The notes below the pieces were generated by a model. It saw only the letters and a list, made by a program, of their open reading frames with translations, searched no databases and was not told the origin of the DNA. A stretch of DNA of 14,481 nucleotides. Source: Limnohabitans sp. Lineage in GTDB: Bacteria; Pseudomonadota; Gammaproteobacteria; Burkholderiales; Burkholderiaceae_C. Below, piece after piece: positions 1-7,954 of this stretch (its first letter is position 1; each line of letters begins with the position of its first letter). The position numbers and the translations under genes were made by a program. The DNA lies in assembly GCA_018883305.1 (NCBI GenBank), contig VEQI01000038.1:1-14481 (forward strand), given 5' to 3'.

Positions 1-1119
1 GTGCTGGACCTGTACCCCAGTCAGATTGCCGATCCGCTGGAGGCGCTGATCGCCCAGCAACATTCGGCCCCGGTTCGTCCGGGCTCCGACCCGCTGGGGG
101 AATGGATGGCGCGCCAGCAAGTGACGGCCGCGCCACCAGGTCCTCCCCGTGTGGGAACCGCAAGGTCAGCACCCTTGGTGACCACGCCTGGCACTGCCCC
201 AGCCATGTCACCTGGCAACGCCACAACCTCAGCCACCGCCGCACCTGTCGCCCCGTTGGCCACACCGCCCTCACCTGCTGTCGCCGGCAGCATGGGCGTG
301 CCATCCATTTCCGTGCCCGGGTCTCCCTCCTCCTCTGCCCAGACTTCGGCGCTCCCCCCTGCGGCTCAGGCTGACGCAGCTGTGGATCGATTCATCCTGA
401 TTGCCCTCGACCCTGGCCATGGTGGCGAGGACCCAGGCGCCGTGGGACCCAGTGGCACACGTGAGAAAGATGTGGTGCTAAAAATTGCGCAACGCCTGCG
501 CGACCGCATCAACGCCACCACGCTGAACCTGCGTCATCAACGCCTGCCCATGCGCGCCTACCTCACGCGGGACGCGGACTACTTCGTGCCACTGCATGTG
601 CGGGTCCAGAAAGCACGACGGGTGCAGGCCGATATCTTCATCAGCCTGCACGCCGATGCCTTCTTCACCCCCGAGGCCCGGGGCGCCAGCGTGTTCGCCC
701 TCAGCCAGGGCGCAGCCTCCAGCGCCGCGGCTCGCTGGATGGCCAATCAGGAAAACCGTGCCGACACCATCGGTGGTTTGAACATTCAGACGCGTGACGC
801 GCATGTTCAACGGGCGCTGTTTGACATGAGCACCACCGCACAAATCAACGACAGCCTGAAACTCGGCAGTGAAATGCTGGGTCACATCCGCCGCATCGGC
901 AAGCTGCACAAGCCAGCGGTGGAACAAGCCGGCTTTGCCGTGTTGAAAGCGCCCGACATTCCCAGTGTCCTGGTGGAAACCGCCTTCATCAGCAATCCGC
1001 AAGAAGAAGCGCTATTGGTCAGCGAGGAATATCAGATCAAGTTGGCCGATGCGCTGATGCAATCCATCGAACGCTACTTCCTGCGCAACCCGCCGCTGGC
1101 GCGTCAGCGCACAGCGTGA
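1..1119 (+). CDS. amiC: N-acetylmuramoyl-L-alanine amidase, AmiC type (5' end outside window)
   Basis: Zinc amidase that cuts the bond between N-acetylmuramic acid and the stem peptide of peptidoglycan in the periplasm, needed for separating daughter cells. The Amidase_3 domain covers about residues 130-362 of the visible part. The zinc ligands are His140 (in DPGHGG), Glu155 and His217 (in SLHAD), and the catalytic Glu326 lies in VETAFIS, so the enzyme looks intact. The first ~20 residues (LDLYPS) look like the end of an AMIN targeting domain. The signal peptide and most of AMIN therefore lie upstream, and the GTG at position 1 is not the true start. Residues ~40-125 are a Pro/Ala/Ser/Thr-rich linker without recognisable domain. 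The gene converges on the dioxygenase beta gene with 19 bp between the stops and no visible hairpin. Family relatives sit beside mutL in many proteobacteria; here about 2.6 kb separates them. Confidence 0.93.
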   Translation: MLDLYPSQIADPLEALIAQQHSAPVRPGSDPLGEWMARQQVTAAPPGPPRVGTARSAPLVTTPGTAPAMSPGNATTSATAAPVAPLATPPSPAVAGSMGVPSISVPGSPSSSAQTSALPPAAQADAAVDRFILIALDPGHGGEDPGAVGPSGTREKDVVLKIAQRLRDRINATTLNLRHQRLPMRAYLTRDADYFVPLHVRVQKARRVQADIFISLHADAFFTPEARGASVFALSQGAASSAAARWMANQENRADTIGGLNIQTRDAHVQRALFDMSTTAQINDSLKLGSEMLGHIRRIGKLHKPAVEQAGFAVLKAPDIPSVLVETAFISNPQEEALLVSEEYQIKLADALMQSIERYFLRNPPLARQRTA

Positions 1120-1138
1120 TGCGGGTCGGCGGGAAAGC

Positions 1139-1663
1139 TCAGATCGGATAGATCAAAGAGTTGAGCACCAGCTCGGTGTCATAGATGCAGCGGCGCCAGC
1201 GCAATCGCAGCCCCTCAGGCGTCTCCACCAGCTCGTCACGGTAGCGCCCCACATTGAACACCTCGCTGGTTTGTCCCGGCTTGGTGCGAAACACCGCGTA
1301 GCTGGCTTCACAGACATAGGCCGATGTGCCGCTGTCATCCACGCGCTGCCCCAATACACTGGCCACGCCCACCACGTGGCGGGTGTAGTACGGCGCATGA
1401 AAAATGGTTTGGGTGACACCAAACACGCGGTCCTTCATCATGCCCTGACTCTCCAGGTCCATCAGCGACAGTGGCAGACCTCGGTCAAAATTTTCCCGGG
1501 CCTGAAGTTGATAACGACCGGTTTCCACAAAGCACAGCGGCCACTCGTCGAAGCGACGCGCATCCAGCACCTCGGCATAGTGGGCATTGAAGGCATCAAT
1601 GCGCTGTTGCAACAGCAAGCGCTCCAGCGACGGGAGCGAAAGAGGCGTCAGATCGTTACTCAT
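1139..1663 (-). CDS. Aromatic-ring-hydroxylating dioxygenase, small (beta) subunit
   Basis: A 174-residue protein with the length and pattern of the beta subunit of Rieske ring-hydroxylating dioxygenases. This is an NTF2/SnoaL-like fold that supports the alpha subunit in an alpha3beta3 hexamer and carries no cofactor itself. Features seen are an N-terminal helix rich in Leu and Gln (LLLQQRIDAFNAHYAEVLD), then a DEWPLCF segment typical of this fold, and a C-terminal beta-rich region with RYRDELVETPEGLRLRWRRC. The start ATG overlaps the TGA of the alpha gene as ATGA, which implies translational coupling and equal expression. I recall a resemblance to the small subunits of salicylate 5-hydroxylase (NagH) and related enzymes, but the substrate cannot be fixed from sequence alone. 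Confidence 0.85.
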   Translation of the reverse strand: MSNDLTPLSLPSLERLLLQQRIDAFNAHYAEVLDARRFDEWPLCFVETGRYQLQARENFDRGLPLSLMDLESQGMMKDRVFGVTQTIFHAPYYTRHVVGVASVLGQRVDDSGTSAYVCEASYAVFRTKPGQTSEVFNVGRYRDELVETPEGLRLRWRRCIYDTELVLNSLIYPI

Positions 1664-2976
1664 AGGTCCATCACCTTGCGCCAGTACGCGTACATGCCCC
1701 GGATCAGGGTTTCGGTCACCATGTGTTCCGTCATCTCGACCTCACGGCCACCCAGCTCACACAGGGTTTCGCCTTGCTGCCGACCATCGCTGTTCCATTG
1801 CGTGAAGCCGTCCTGACTGAACTCGATGACTTCGCCATCGTCAGCACTCACAAAGCCGGCTGGGCCAAACAAATTGGCCTGACGCAGGCGGCGACGTGTC
1901 ATCTCGGGGGTGTCGTCGGTGAACCCGAAATGGGTCCAGACAAAATCGAACACCCCCTCGCCGCGCGGAACGATGTGACGGGTTGAGAGTGAATTGACCT
2001 GCTGCTGAACGATCAGACTGGGAAACAGCGTGATCATGGTGACCGTGGGCGTGATGGTGGTGCGGGGGTCAGACGGGTCGGGAATGGTCCACCATGGTTC
2101 GGGCACCACATCGAGCAGGCGGTCGTCGTGCAGCGTCATGTTGGCCTTGTAGCTGCTCACGCCCTGCGTGACCGCGCCACCACCGCCTTCGTTGCGACGC
2201 GAGATCATCACCGCATGACGGCCTTGCGCATCCATCACCATGCGGCTTTTTTGATCGGCACGCCACAGCCCGAAGGTGACAAACCAGGTGTGCAGCAAGC
2301 CCGGGTGGTACGGGTCCTTGATGTTTTCCATCATGAGCTTCCAGTTGCCTGGAATGCGCTGGCGGTTGTAGCCCAGCACCGTGAGTTCACGGCCTTGAAA
2401 GATGCGGTCCAGCCAGGGCATGACACGAGGCCCCAGGTAATCGCGCAAAGGCTCCACCTGATGATCGAAGCTGGCAAACACCATGCCATGCAAGACCTCC
2501 ACGCGCAACTTCGTCAAGCCATGGGCTTTGAGGTCAAAGTCGGGGGGCATGCCGCCGTGCACGGTGTCACCTTCGGTCACACCCTCCTTGAAGGGCAATC
2601 CGCCCAGGTCGCCGTTGAGCTTGTAGGCCCACTGGTGATAGGGACAGACAAAACTGCGTCGATTGCCATGCGGCTGCTGACAAAAACGCGCGCCACGATG
2701 AGCACACCGGTTTTCAATCACACGAATGCCGGGGTCCGTCTCGCGCTGCGAAGGATGCACGTGGTCGCGCACCATGATGACCTGGCGCTCACCTACCCAC
2801 GACAGTTTGTAGTCTCCCAGCTTGGGAATTTCGGCAGCCAGCCCCACATAACACCAATGCGCACCATAAAAAATCCGGTCCAGTTCGCGCTGATACATGG
2901 CGCGATCCGTGTAGGCCCAGAACGGAATCCGGCTGGTGTCCTGACGCTTCCAGTGAATGGGTTGTGTGGTGCTCAT
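1660..2976 (-). CDS. Rieske aromatic-ring-hydroxylating dioxygenase, large (alpha) subunit, NagG-like
   Basis: Catalytic subunit (438 aa, normal length) that uses O2 and two electrons to hydroxylate an aromatic substrate. The Rieske [2Fe-2S] ligands are Cys91, His93, Cys111 and His114 (CAH...CPYH). The mononuclear iron site is His224 and His229 with the bridging Asp221 (DPYHPGLLH), spaced exactly as in naphthalene dioxygenase, and the third iron ligand is probably Asp379 or Asp380 in GPAGFVSADD. From memory, the N-terminus (FWAYT, WCYVGL) and the C-terminal MVTETLIRGMYAYWRK resemble NagG of salicylate 5-hydroxylase and anthranilate-type enzymes; this was not searched. The start ATG has a good Shine-Dalgarno 8 nt upstream. 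It follows dedA by 49 bp on the same strand and is coupled to the beta gene. Ferredoxin and reductase are not in the window, so electrons must come from proteins encoded elsewhere. Confidence 0.9.
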   Translation of the reverse strand: MSTTQPIHWKRQDTSRIPFWAYTDRAMYQRELDRIFYGAHWCYVGLAAEIPKLGDYKLSWVGERQVIMVRDHVHPSQRETDPGIRVIENRCAHRGARFCQQPHGNRRSFVCPYHQWAYKLNGDLGGLPFKEGVTEGDTVHGGMPPDFDLKAHGLTKLRVEVLHGMVFASFDHQVEPLRDYLGPRVMPWLDRIFQGRELTVLGYNRQRIPGNWKLMMENIKDPYHPGLLHTWFVTFGLWRADQKSRMVMDAQGRHAVMISRRNEGGGGAVTQGVSSYKANMTLHDDRLLDVVPEPWWTIPDPSDPRTTITPTVTMITLFPSLIVQQQVNSLSTRHIVPRGEGVFDFVWTHFGFTDDTPEMTRRRLRQANLFGPAGFVSADDGEVIEFSQDGFTQWNSDGRQQGETLCELGGREVEMTEHMVTETLIRGMYAYWRKVMDL

Positions 2977-2984
2977 GAATGTTG

Positions 2985-2990
2985 ACCTCC
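2985..2990 (-). promoter_or_regulatory. Shine-Dalgarno of the dioxygenase alpha gene
   Basis: On the minus strand GGAGGT lies 8 nt before the ATG at 2976. It fixes the start and contrasts with the neighbouring dedA and mutL starts, which have no such site. Confidence 0.75.
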
Positions 2991-3025
2991 GGCAGCCTCA
3001 TCTCGCCGCCCTGGAAATGCCTGGT

Positions 3026-3682
3026 TCAGACAGCGCGCTCGCCCGATTCTGCCCGACCCGCCCGCCAGGCCCCGAACAACGCAATGCACCCCGGCACCAG
3101 AATCAAGCCCCAGATGATTTTTTCCAGATGCAGCTTGACCCAAGGGATATTGCCGAACCAGTAGCCTGCCAGCCCAACGCCCACCACCCACAGCACCGCC
3201 CCGGTGACATTGAACAACGAGAAGCGTGCGCGGTTCATGGCCGCCACACCGGCCACAAAGGGGGCAAAGGTGCGTATGAACGGCATGAAGCGCGCCAGGA
3301 TGATGGTCACGCCGCCGTAGCGCTCATAGAAAGCGTGCGCCTTGTCAAACGCTTGACGATTGAACCAACGCGAGGACTGCCAGCTGAACACCCGCTGCCC
3401 GATGTGCCGTCCAATCAGGTAATTGCACTGATCACCACTGATCGCGGCCACCAACAACACCGCCAGCGCCAGGCGCAAGTCCATCAACCCGTTGGCGCAC
3501 AGGGCGCCCACCACAAACATCAGGGAGTCCCCCGGCAGGAATGGCATGACCACCAGCCCGGTTTCCACAAACACAATCAGAAACAGCAAGCCGTAGACCA
3601 GCATGCCGTAGTGCTGCACAAAGGTTTCAATGTAGCGATCGATGTGCAGGATGAAATCGATCATCAGAGTCAAGATGTCCAT
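3026..3682 (-). CDS. dedA: DedA-family inner membrane protein (VTT domain)
   Basis: A 218-residue multi-span membrane protein. DedA-family proteins are linked to proton-motive-force maintenance and to undecaprenyl-phosphate or phospholipid translocation in the inner membrane. The start MIDFILHID, the ETGLVV.PFLPGDSL loop (residues ~42-55), GDQCNYLIGR and ARFMPFIRTFAPFVAGVA with its conserved Arg all match the family core, and the order closely follows E. coli DedA as I recall it. Several hydrophobic helices are evident, including one near the C-terminus (IIWGLILVPGCIALFG). The tail ends in a charged stretch. The ATG at 3682 has no Shine-Dalgarno, but GATAAT ends 6 nt before it. The gene is divergent from mutL with 68 bp between starts and is followed by the dioxygenase genes, with which it may be co-transcribed. 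No functional link between DedA and the dioxygenase is known to me. Confidence 0.92.
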   Translation of the reverse strand: MDILTLMIDFILHIDRYIETFVQHYGMLVYGLLFLIVFVETGLVVMPFLPGDSLMFVVGALCANGLMDLRLALAVLLVAAISGDQCNYLIGRHIGQRVFSWQSSRWFNRQAFDKAHAFYERYGGVTIILARFMPFIRTFAPFVAGVAAMNRARFSLFNVTGAVLWVVGVGLAGYWFGNIPWVKLHLEKIIWGLILVPGCIALFGAWRAGRAESGERAV

Positions 3683-3688
3683 TCGGGC

Positions 3689-3694
3689 ATTATC
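3689..3694 (-). promoter_or_regulatory. Putative -10 element of dedA (leaderless start)
   Basis: Minus-strand GATAAT (5 of 6 to the sigma70 consensus) is followed by six bases and then the ATG of dedA, so transcription would begin at or next to the start codon. No TTGACA-like -35 lies 16-18 bp upstream, where the DNA is a run of G and C. Confidence 0.45.
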
Positions 3695-3737
3695 CCAGGC
3701 AACGTCCCCGCCCCGCCCCTGCCCATGAGCCCTCGCC

Positions 3738-3743
3738 TAGAAT
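3738..3743 (+). promoter_or_regulatory. Putative -10 element of mutL (leaderless start)
   Basis: TAGAAT (5 of 6 to consensus) ends 7 bases before the GTG start of mutL. No Shine-Dalgarno is present between it and the start. A -35 is not recognisable; the region where it should lie overlaps the one that would serve dedA on the other strand. Confidence 0.45.
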
Positions 3744-3750
3744 CATCCGG

Positions 3751-5724
3751 GTGAACACGCTTGCCCCCCAACGCCCCATTCTTGAACTGCCCGATGAGCT
3801 GATCAGCCAGATTGCTGCTGGCGAAGTGGTGGAGCGTCCGGCCTCGGTGGTGCGTGAGTTGGTGGACAACGCCCTGGACGCCGGTGCCACGGACATTGTG
3901 GTGCGCTTGGCCAGTGGTGGCGTTCGGCTCATCAGCGTGGAAGACAACGGCGCGGGCATTCCGGGCACAGAGCTGCCGGTCGCGCTCAAGCGTCACGCCA
4001 CCAGCAAGATCCGCGACCTGCACGAACTGGAAGGCGTGGGCACCATGGGTTTTCGTGGCGAGGCGCTGGCCGCCATCGCCTCGGTGTCCGAACTCACGCT
4101 GCTGTCCCGCACGGAAGGTCAGGCCACGGCCATGTCGCTGGATGGGCGCAGTGGCGAGCTGCGCCCCGCTGCCCGCGCCCAAGGTACCACCGTGGAGGTG
4201 CGAGAGCTGTTTTTCAGCACCCCCGCACGCCGCAAGTTTCTCAAATCCAACGCCACCGAGCTGAGCCATTGTGTCGAGGCCGTGCGCCGCCACGCACTGG
4301 CCCGACCCACCGTGGGCTTTGCCATCTGGCACGACGGACGCTTGATCGAGCAATGGCGCGCACATGAGGGAGAAGAAGCCATCGATCGTCGACTGGCCGA
4401 TGTACTCGGTGCGGAGTTCATCGCGTCATCGGTGCCGGTACAGTTTGCGGCGGGACCCCTGACGCTACGTGGCCGTGCGGGCATGCCCGACGCCGCTCGC
4501 TCTCGAGCCGATCAGCAATTTGCCTACGTGAATGAGCGCTTTGTGCGCGACAAGGTCATCAGCCACGCCGCGCGCAGCGCCTATGAGGACGTTCTGCACG
4601 GACAGCGTCAACCGGTGTATGTGCTGTATCTGGAGATTGACCCCACGCGGGTGGACGTCAACGTGCACCCCACCAAAATCGAGGTGCGTTTTCGCGATGG
4701 GCGCGAAGTGCATCAGGCCATTCGGCATGGCATCGAGCGGGCGTTGGCTGCGCCGCGCGTGGGGCAAGCCGTGCCTGAACCTATCGCGCCGCCAACAGCT
4801 AGCTCACCACGCGCAGCTTCGTCCGCCAGCCTGCCAGCTTGGCGTCAATCGCGCATTGACATGGGTGGACACCCCATCGCCGACCTGGCGGCGTTGTGGC
4901 GTCCGGGCGAGCAAACAGCGAAGGTCGCTGGTGCCTTCGTGGCTGAATCGCCAGCTGCGCCGTGGCCTGTCGCCACGCGTGAACCTATCCGCACCGAGTC
5001 GACCATCCGCGAAACGTCCTTCAACGATACAGCGTCAAGGACGACAGCAACAGCAACAGCCACACCGACTGACCCCCCTCCACCAGCGCTAGAAAATGCC
5101 GGCGCTGACAACCATCAACACACGCCTCACGACGCCCCGATCTGGCCCCTGGGTCGCGCGTTGGCTCAATTGCAGGGCGTCTACATCCTGGCGGAGAACG
5201 CGCAGGGACTGATCGTGGTGGACATGCATGCCGCGCATGAGCGCATCGTCTATGAGCGGCTCAAGCAGCAACTGGAGCAGGCCACGTTGGGCAGCCAACC
5301 CTTGCTCATCCCCGTGAGCTTTGCGGCCACCCCGCAAGAGGTGCTGACCGCTGACACCTATGCCGCGGCCTTGCATGAACTGGGACTGGATATCTCGACC
5401 CTCTCCCCTCGAACGCTGGCCGTGCGTGCCGTGCCCGCCTCACTGGTGCAGGCCGACGCGGTGGAACTGGCCCGCAGCGTACTGGCCGAGTTGGCGCAGC
5501 ATGACGCCAGCACGGTGGTGCAGCGCGCACGCAACGAACTGCTGGCCACCATGGCCTGCCATGGCGCGGTGCGTGCAAGCCGCCAGCTCACCCTGGACGA
5601 GATGAACGCGCTGCTGCGCGACATGGAACGCACCGAGCGCTCCGACCAATGCAACCACGGCCGCCCCACCTGGCGTGCAGTCACCATGCGCGAACTCGAC
5701 GCGCTGTTCCTGCGCGGGCGCTGA
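3751..5724 (+). CDS. mutL: DNA mismatch repair protein MutL, endonuclease type
   Basis: Couples MutS mismatch recognition to strand incision and excision. The N-terminal GHKL ATPase (residues 1 to ~335) has QIAAGEVVERP, catalytic Glu36 in RELVDN, DNGAGI at 65-70 and GFRGEAL from Gly100. A low-complexity Thr/Ala/Pro/Ser linker covers about 340-455. The C-terminal dimerisation domain carries the metal-binding endonuclease motif: Asp491, His493, Glu497 and Glu502 (DMHA..E....E, Met replacing the usual Gln), then Cys603 (ACHGAV) and Cys634/His636 (CNHGRP). QPLLIP at 516-521 matches the beta-clamp-binding motif of nicking MutLs. The enzyme therefore probably nicks DNA itself and does not need MutH. 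The length of 657 aa is normal. The GTG start fits the family N-terminus (LELPDELISQIAAGE) and lacks a Shine-Dalgarno. It is the first gene of a tight plus-strand run. Confidence 0.97.
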   Translation: MNTLAPQRPILELPDELISQIAAGEVVERPASVVRELVDNALDAGATDIVVRLASGGVRLISVEDNGAGIPGTELPVALKRHATSKIRDLHELEGVGTMGFRGEALAAIASVSELTLLSRTEGQATAMSLDGRSGELRPAARAQGTTVEVRELFFSTPARRKFLKSNATELSHCVEAVRRHALARPTVGFAIWHDGRLIEQWRAHEGEEAIDRRLADVLGAEFIASSVPVQFAAGPLTLRGRAGMPDAARSRADQQFAYVNERFVRDKVISHAARSAYEDVLHGQRQPVYVLYLEIDPTRVDVNVHPTKIEVRFRDGREVHQAIRHGIERALAAPRVGQAVPEPIAPPTASSPRAASSASLPAWRQSRIDMGGHPIADLAALWRPGEQTAKVAGAFVAESPAAPWPVATREPIRTESTIRETSFNDTASRTTATATATPTDPPPPALENAGADNHQHTPHDAPIWPLGRALAQLQGVYILAENAQGLIVVDMHAAHERIVYERLKQQLEQATLGSQPLLIPVSFAATPQEVLTADTYAAALHELGLDISTLSPRTLAVRAVPASLVQADAVELARSVLAELAQHDASTVVQRARNELLATMACHGAVRASRQLTLDEMNALLRDMERTERSDQCNHGRPTWRAVTMRELDALFLRGR

Positions 5725-5753
5725 GGCGCTGCTCGCAATGTCCCCGCGTGGCC

Positions 5754-6950
5754 ATGCCCATGAGTGAAGGCCTGATCGTTGTCTTGCTCTCCTTGCTGCT
5801 GGGCATTCAGGCCATCACCACGGATCTTTACTTGCCAGCGGTCCCGCTGTTGTCCGGTGAGCTGGGCGCCTCCGCCGCGCAGACCCAGCTCACGCTGACC
5901 GGCTTGCTGCTGGCGTTTGGCCTGTCGCAGCTGGTGTGGGGCCCGCTGTCGGATCGCTTTGGAAGACGCCCCGTGTTGTGGCTGGGCCTGGTGGGCTACA
6001 CCGTCGGCGCCCTGGGCGCCGTGCTGAGCACGTCCATTGAGTCCTTGATTGTCTGGCGCAGCCTGCAGGGGGTAGCCATGGGCGCCTCGGTCATGGGCTC
6101 CCGCGCCATCGTGCGCGACCTGTATCCACCGCTGGAAGGCGCGCGCATGATGTCACGCGCGCTGACTGGTCTGGGCGTGATTGCCTGCCTGAGTGCCCCC
6201 CTGGGCGGCGTGCTGGCACAAATCCTGGGTTGGCGCAGTGCCCTGACCACCCTGGTGATCTTTGGCTTGGTGACCTTTTGTTTGGTGCATCTGCGATTTC
6301 AAGAGACGCTGCCGCAACGCAACCTGCACGCCTTGCAACCCCGAGTCATGGTGCGTACCTGGCTTCAAATCCTCAAGCACCCCACCTTCCGCGCATTTGC
6401 CTTGCAGTCGATGGGCGCGTTTGGCGTGCTGTTCACTTTTTTGGCGTCCTCGCCTTTTGTCTTTGTGCAGGTGCTGGGCCTGTCCAAGGCCACCTTTGGC
6501 GTGGTGCTGTTCATGGCGTCGGGGGTGTACATCCTGGGCACCCTGGTGTGCCGGGCCTGCCTGCCGCGCTGGGGCATTCGGCGCACCTTGCAACTGGCGA
6601 GTGGTTTTTCCGCAGCGGGTGCGCTGTTGATGGCAGCGGTGGCCTATCTGGGTTGGGCCAGCGTCCCCACGCTGCTGTTGCCTTATTTGTTCATGATGCT
6701 GGCCCATGGCATTCATCAGCCCATCAGCCAAAGCGGCGCCGTCGGCCCGTTCCCGCAAGCCGCAGGTGCTGCGTCTGCCCTGAGTGGTTTTTTGATGACG
6801 GTAGTGGCGTTTGTCACCGGCTCGTGGCTTGGGCAGCGTCTGGATGGCACGGTGTTTCCCTTCGTCGAAGGTGAGCTGTTTTGGGCCACCTGGCTGGTCA
6901 TCAACACACTGACGCTGGTGCGATGGCATGGAGACGCGCGTGAGCAGTGA
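5754..6950 (+). CDS. Bcr/CflA-family drug-resistance MFS transporter
   Basis: Proton-driven efflux transporter of the 12-helix major facilitator superfamily (398 aa). The Bcr/CflA signature is clear. TM1 has ITTDLYLPAVPLL with its membrane Asp, the loop motif GPLSDRFGRRP lies at residues ~63-73, and the SRAIVRDL segment comes after TM4. Hydrophobic spans continue to the C-terminus. The substrate is unknown; relatives export bicyclomycin, chloramphenicol or sulfonamides. The frame is open further upstream, inside mutL, but that part is polar and shadows mutL. I chose the ATG at 5754; the ATG at 5760 or GTG at 5748 are equally possible because no good Shine-Dalgarno is visible. It starts 29 bp after mutL, and its end overlaps the start of miaA by 23 bp, so it is probably translated within the same operon. 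It interrupts the usual mutL-miaA adjacency. Confidence 0.9.
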   Translation: MPMSEGLIVVLLSLLLGIQAITTDLYLPAVPLLSGELGASAAQTQLTLTGLLLAFGLSQLVWGPLSDRFGRRPVLWLGLVGYTVGALGAVLSTSIESLIVWRSLQGVAMGASVMGSRAIVRDLYPPLEGARMMSRALTGLGVIACLSAPLGGVLAQILGWRSALTTLVIFGLVTFCLVHLRFQETLPQRNLHALQPRVMVRTWLQILKHPTFRAFALQSMGAFGVLFTFLASSPFVFVQVLGLSKATFGVVLFMASGVYILGTLVCRACLPRWGIRRTLQLASGFSAAGALLMAAVAYLGWASVPTLLLPYLFMMLAHGIHQPISQSGAVGPFPQAAGAASALSGFLMTVVAFVTGSWLGQRLDGTVFPFVEGELFWATWLVINTLTLVRWHGDAREQ

Positions 6951-7947
6951 CGCCCAGCTGTCCTGCCTGGGACTGGTGGGCCCGACAGCCAGCGGCAAGA
7001 CCGCGCTGGCGCTGGCCATCGCACGTGACTGGCCCGTCGAAATCATCAGTGTCGACTCTGCCCTGGTGTACAAAGGGATGGACATCGGGACGGCCAAGCC
7101 TACGGTGGCTGAACAAACCCAAGTGCCGCATCACCTGATCGATATCCGTGATCCCCTGGAGGCCTACAGTGCGGCCGACTTCGCCCGCGATGCCGAACGA
7201 CTGATCACCGAGATTCGTGCGCGCGGTCGGCACCCCTTGCTGGTTGGGGGCACCATGCTGTACTTCAAGGCGCTGATGGATGGCCTGGACGAGTTACCGC
7301 CCGCCAACGCGGCATTGCGCGCCGAGATCGAGGCACGTGCCCTGGCCAAGGGCTGGCCAGCACTGCATGAAGAACTGGCCCAGGTGGACCCCGTGAGTGC
7401 CGCCCGACTGGCCCCGCGAGATGCCCAGCGCATCGGTCGTGCGCTGGAGGTCTGGCACCTGACCGGGCAGGCCTTATCCACCCTTTGGGGGCAATCACGC
7501 AGCGCTGACACACCGCGGCCGTTGGCCCCGCATCAACTGATTTCCCTGGAGCCTGAGGACCGGGCCTGGCTGCACGCCCGTATTGATCTGCGCTTTGAGC
7601 AGATGATGGCGCAGGGCTTTGTCCAGGAGATGCAAACGCTTCGCTTGCGGGGTGATTTGCATCCCGAACTCCCGTCCATGCGCTGCGTGGGGTACCGGCA
7701 GGCCTGGGCTTGGATGGACCAGCTCGCCGCCCTGGGCCAAGACCCGGGAACAGCAGACCCGGGCGAGATGATCCGTCAGGGCCAGGCTGCCACCCGGCAA
7801 CTGGCCAAGCGGCAACTCACTTGGCTGAGAAGCCTGCCAGAGCGGCATCGCGTGCCTTGCGATGCCGCCGACGTCAGGTCGCGGGTCATGGCGCATGTGC
7901 GTCAGGTCTGGGGGCCACCGCGATCGGACGCCTCCCGCGCCGTTTGA
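6928..7947 (+). CDS. miaA: tRNA dimethylallyltransferase MiaA
   Basis: Transfers a dimethylallyl group to N6 of A37 in tRNAs that read UNN codons, the first step of (m)s2i6A formation, which stabilises codon-anticodon pairing. The P-loop GPTASGKT is at residues 18-25. The catalytic Asp43 lies in SVDSALVYKGMDIGTAKP, and PHHLIDIRDP, VGGTMLYFKAL, DAQRIGRALEV, MRCVGYRQAW and ATRQLAKRQLTWLR follow in the family order, close to the E. coli protein as I recall it. The length of 339 aa is slightly longer than E. coli. The start could be the ATG at 6928 or the in-frame GTG at 6940; both lie inside the end of the MFS gene, so translation is probably coupled. A gap of 16 bp or more separates it from rluA, so the two RNA-modification genes are likely co-expressed. 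Confidence 0.97.
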   Translation: METRVSSDAQLSCLGLVGPTASGKTALALAIARDWPVEIISVDSALVYKGMDIGTAKPTVAEQTQVPHHLIDIRDPLEAYSAADFARDAERLITEIRARGRHPLLVGGTMLYFKALMDGLDELPPANAALRAEIEARALAKGWPALHEELAQVDPVSAARLAPRDAQRIGRALEVWHLTGQALSTLWGQSRSADTPRPLAPHQLISLEPEDRAWLHARIDLRFEQMMAQGFVQEMQTLRLRGDLHPELPSMRCVGYRQAWAWMDQLAALGQDPGTADPGEMIRQGQAATRQLAKRQLTWLRSLPERHRVPCDAADVRSRVMAHVRQVWGPPRSDASRAV

Positions 7948-7954
7948 CAGGCCC

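Noticed and set aside
2128..3754. Two long plus-strand open frames opposite the dioxygenase alpha and dedA genes
   Set aside because: The compositions are His/Gln/Pro-rich with no domain pattern. The minus strand carries well-supported proteins there.
5041..5065. ACAGCA-like short repeat in the mutL linker
   Set aside because: It only encodes the Thr/Ala-rich part of the disordered linker and is imperfect, so there is no sign of a functional repeat array.
5649..5753. Earlier start for the MFS transporter inside mutL
   Set aside because: The extra 35 residues are Arg/Pro/Cys-rich and overlap the conserved MutL C-terminus. The Bcr/CflA family begins directly with the first membrane helix.
5739..5768. 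Nine-codon mini-ORF (MSPRGHAHE) overlapping the MFS start
   Set aside because: It has no ribosome binding site, and such a short frame is expected by chance. A coupling role cannot be supported from one sequence.
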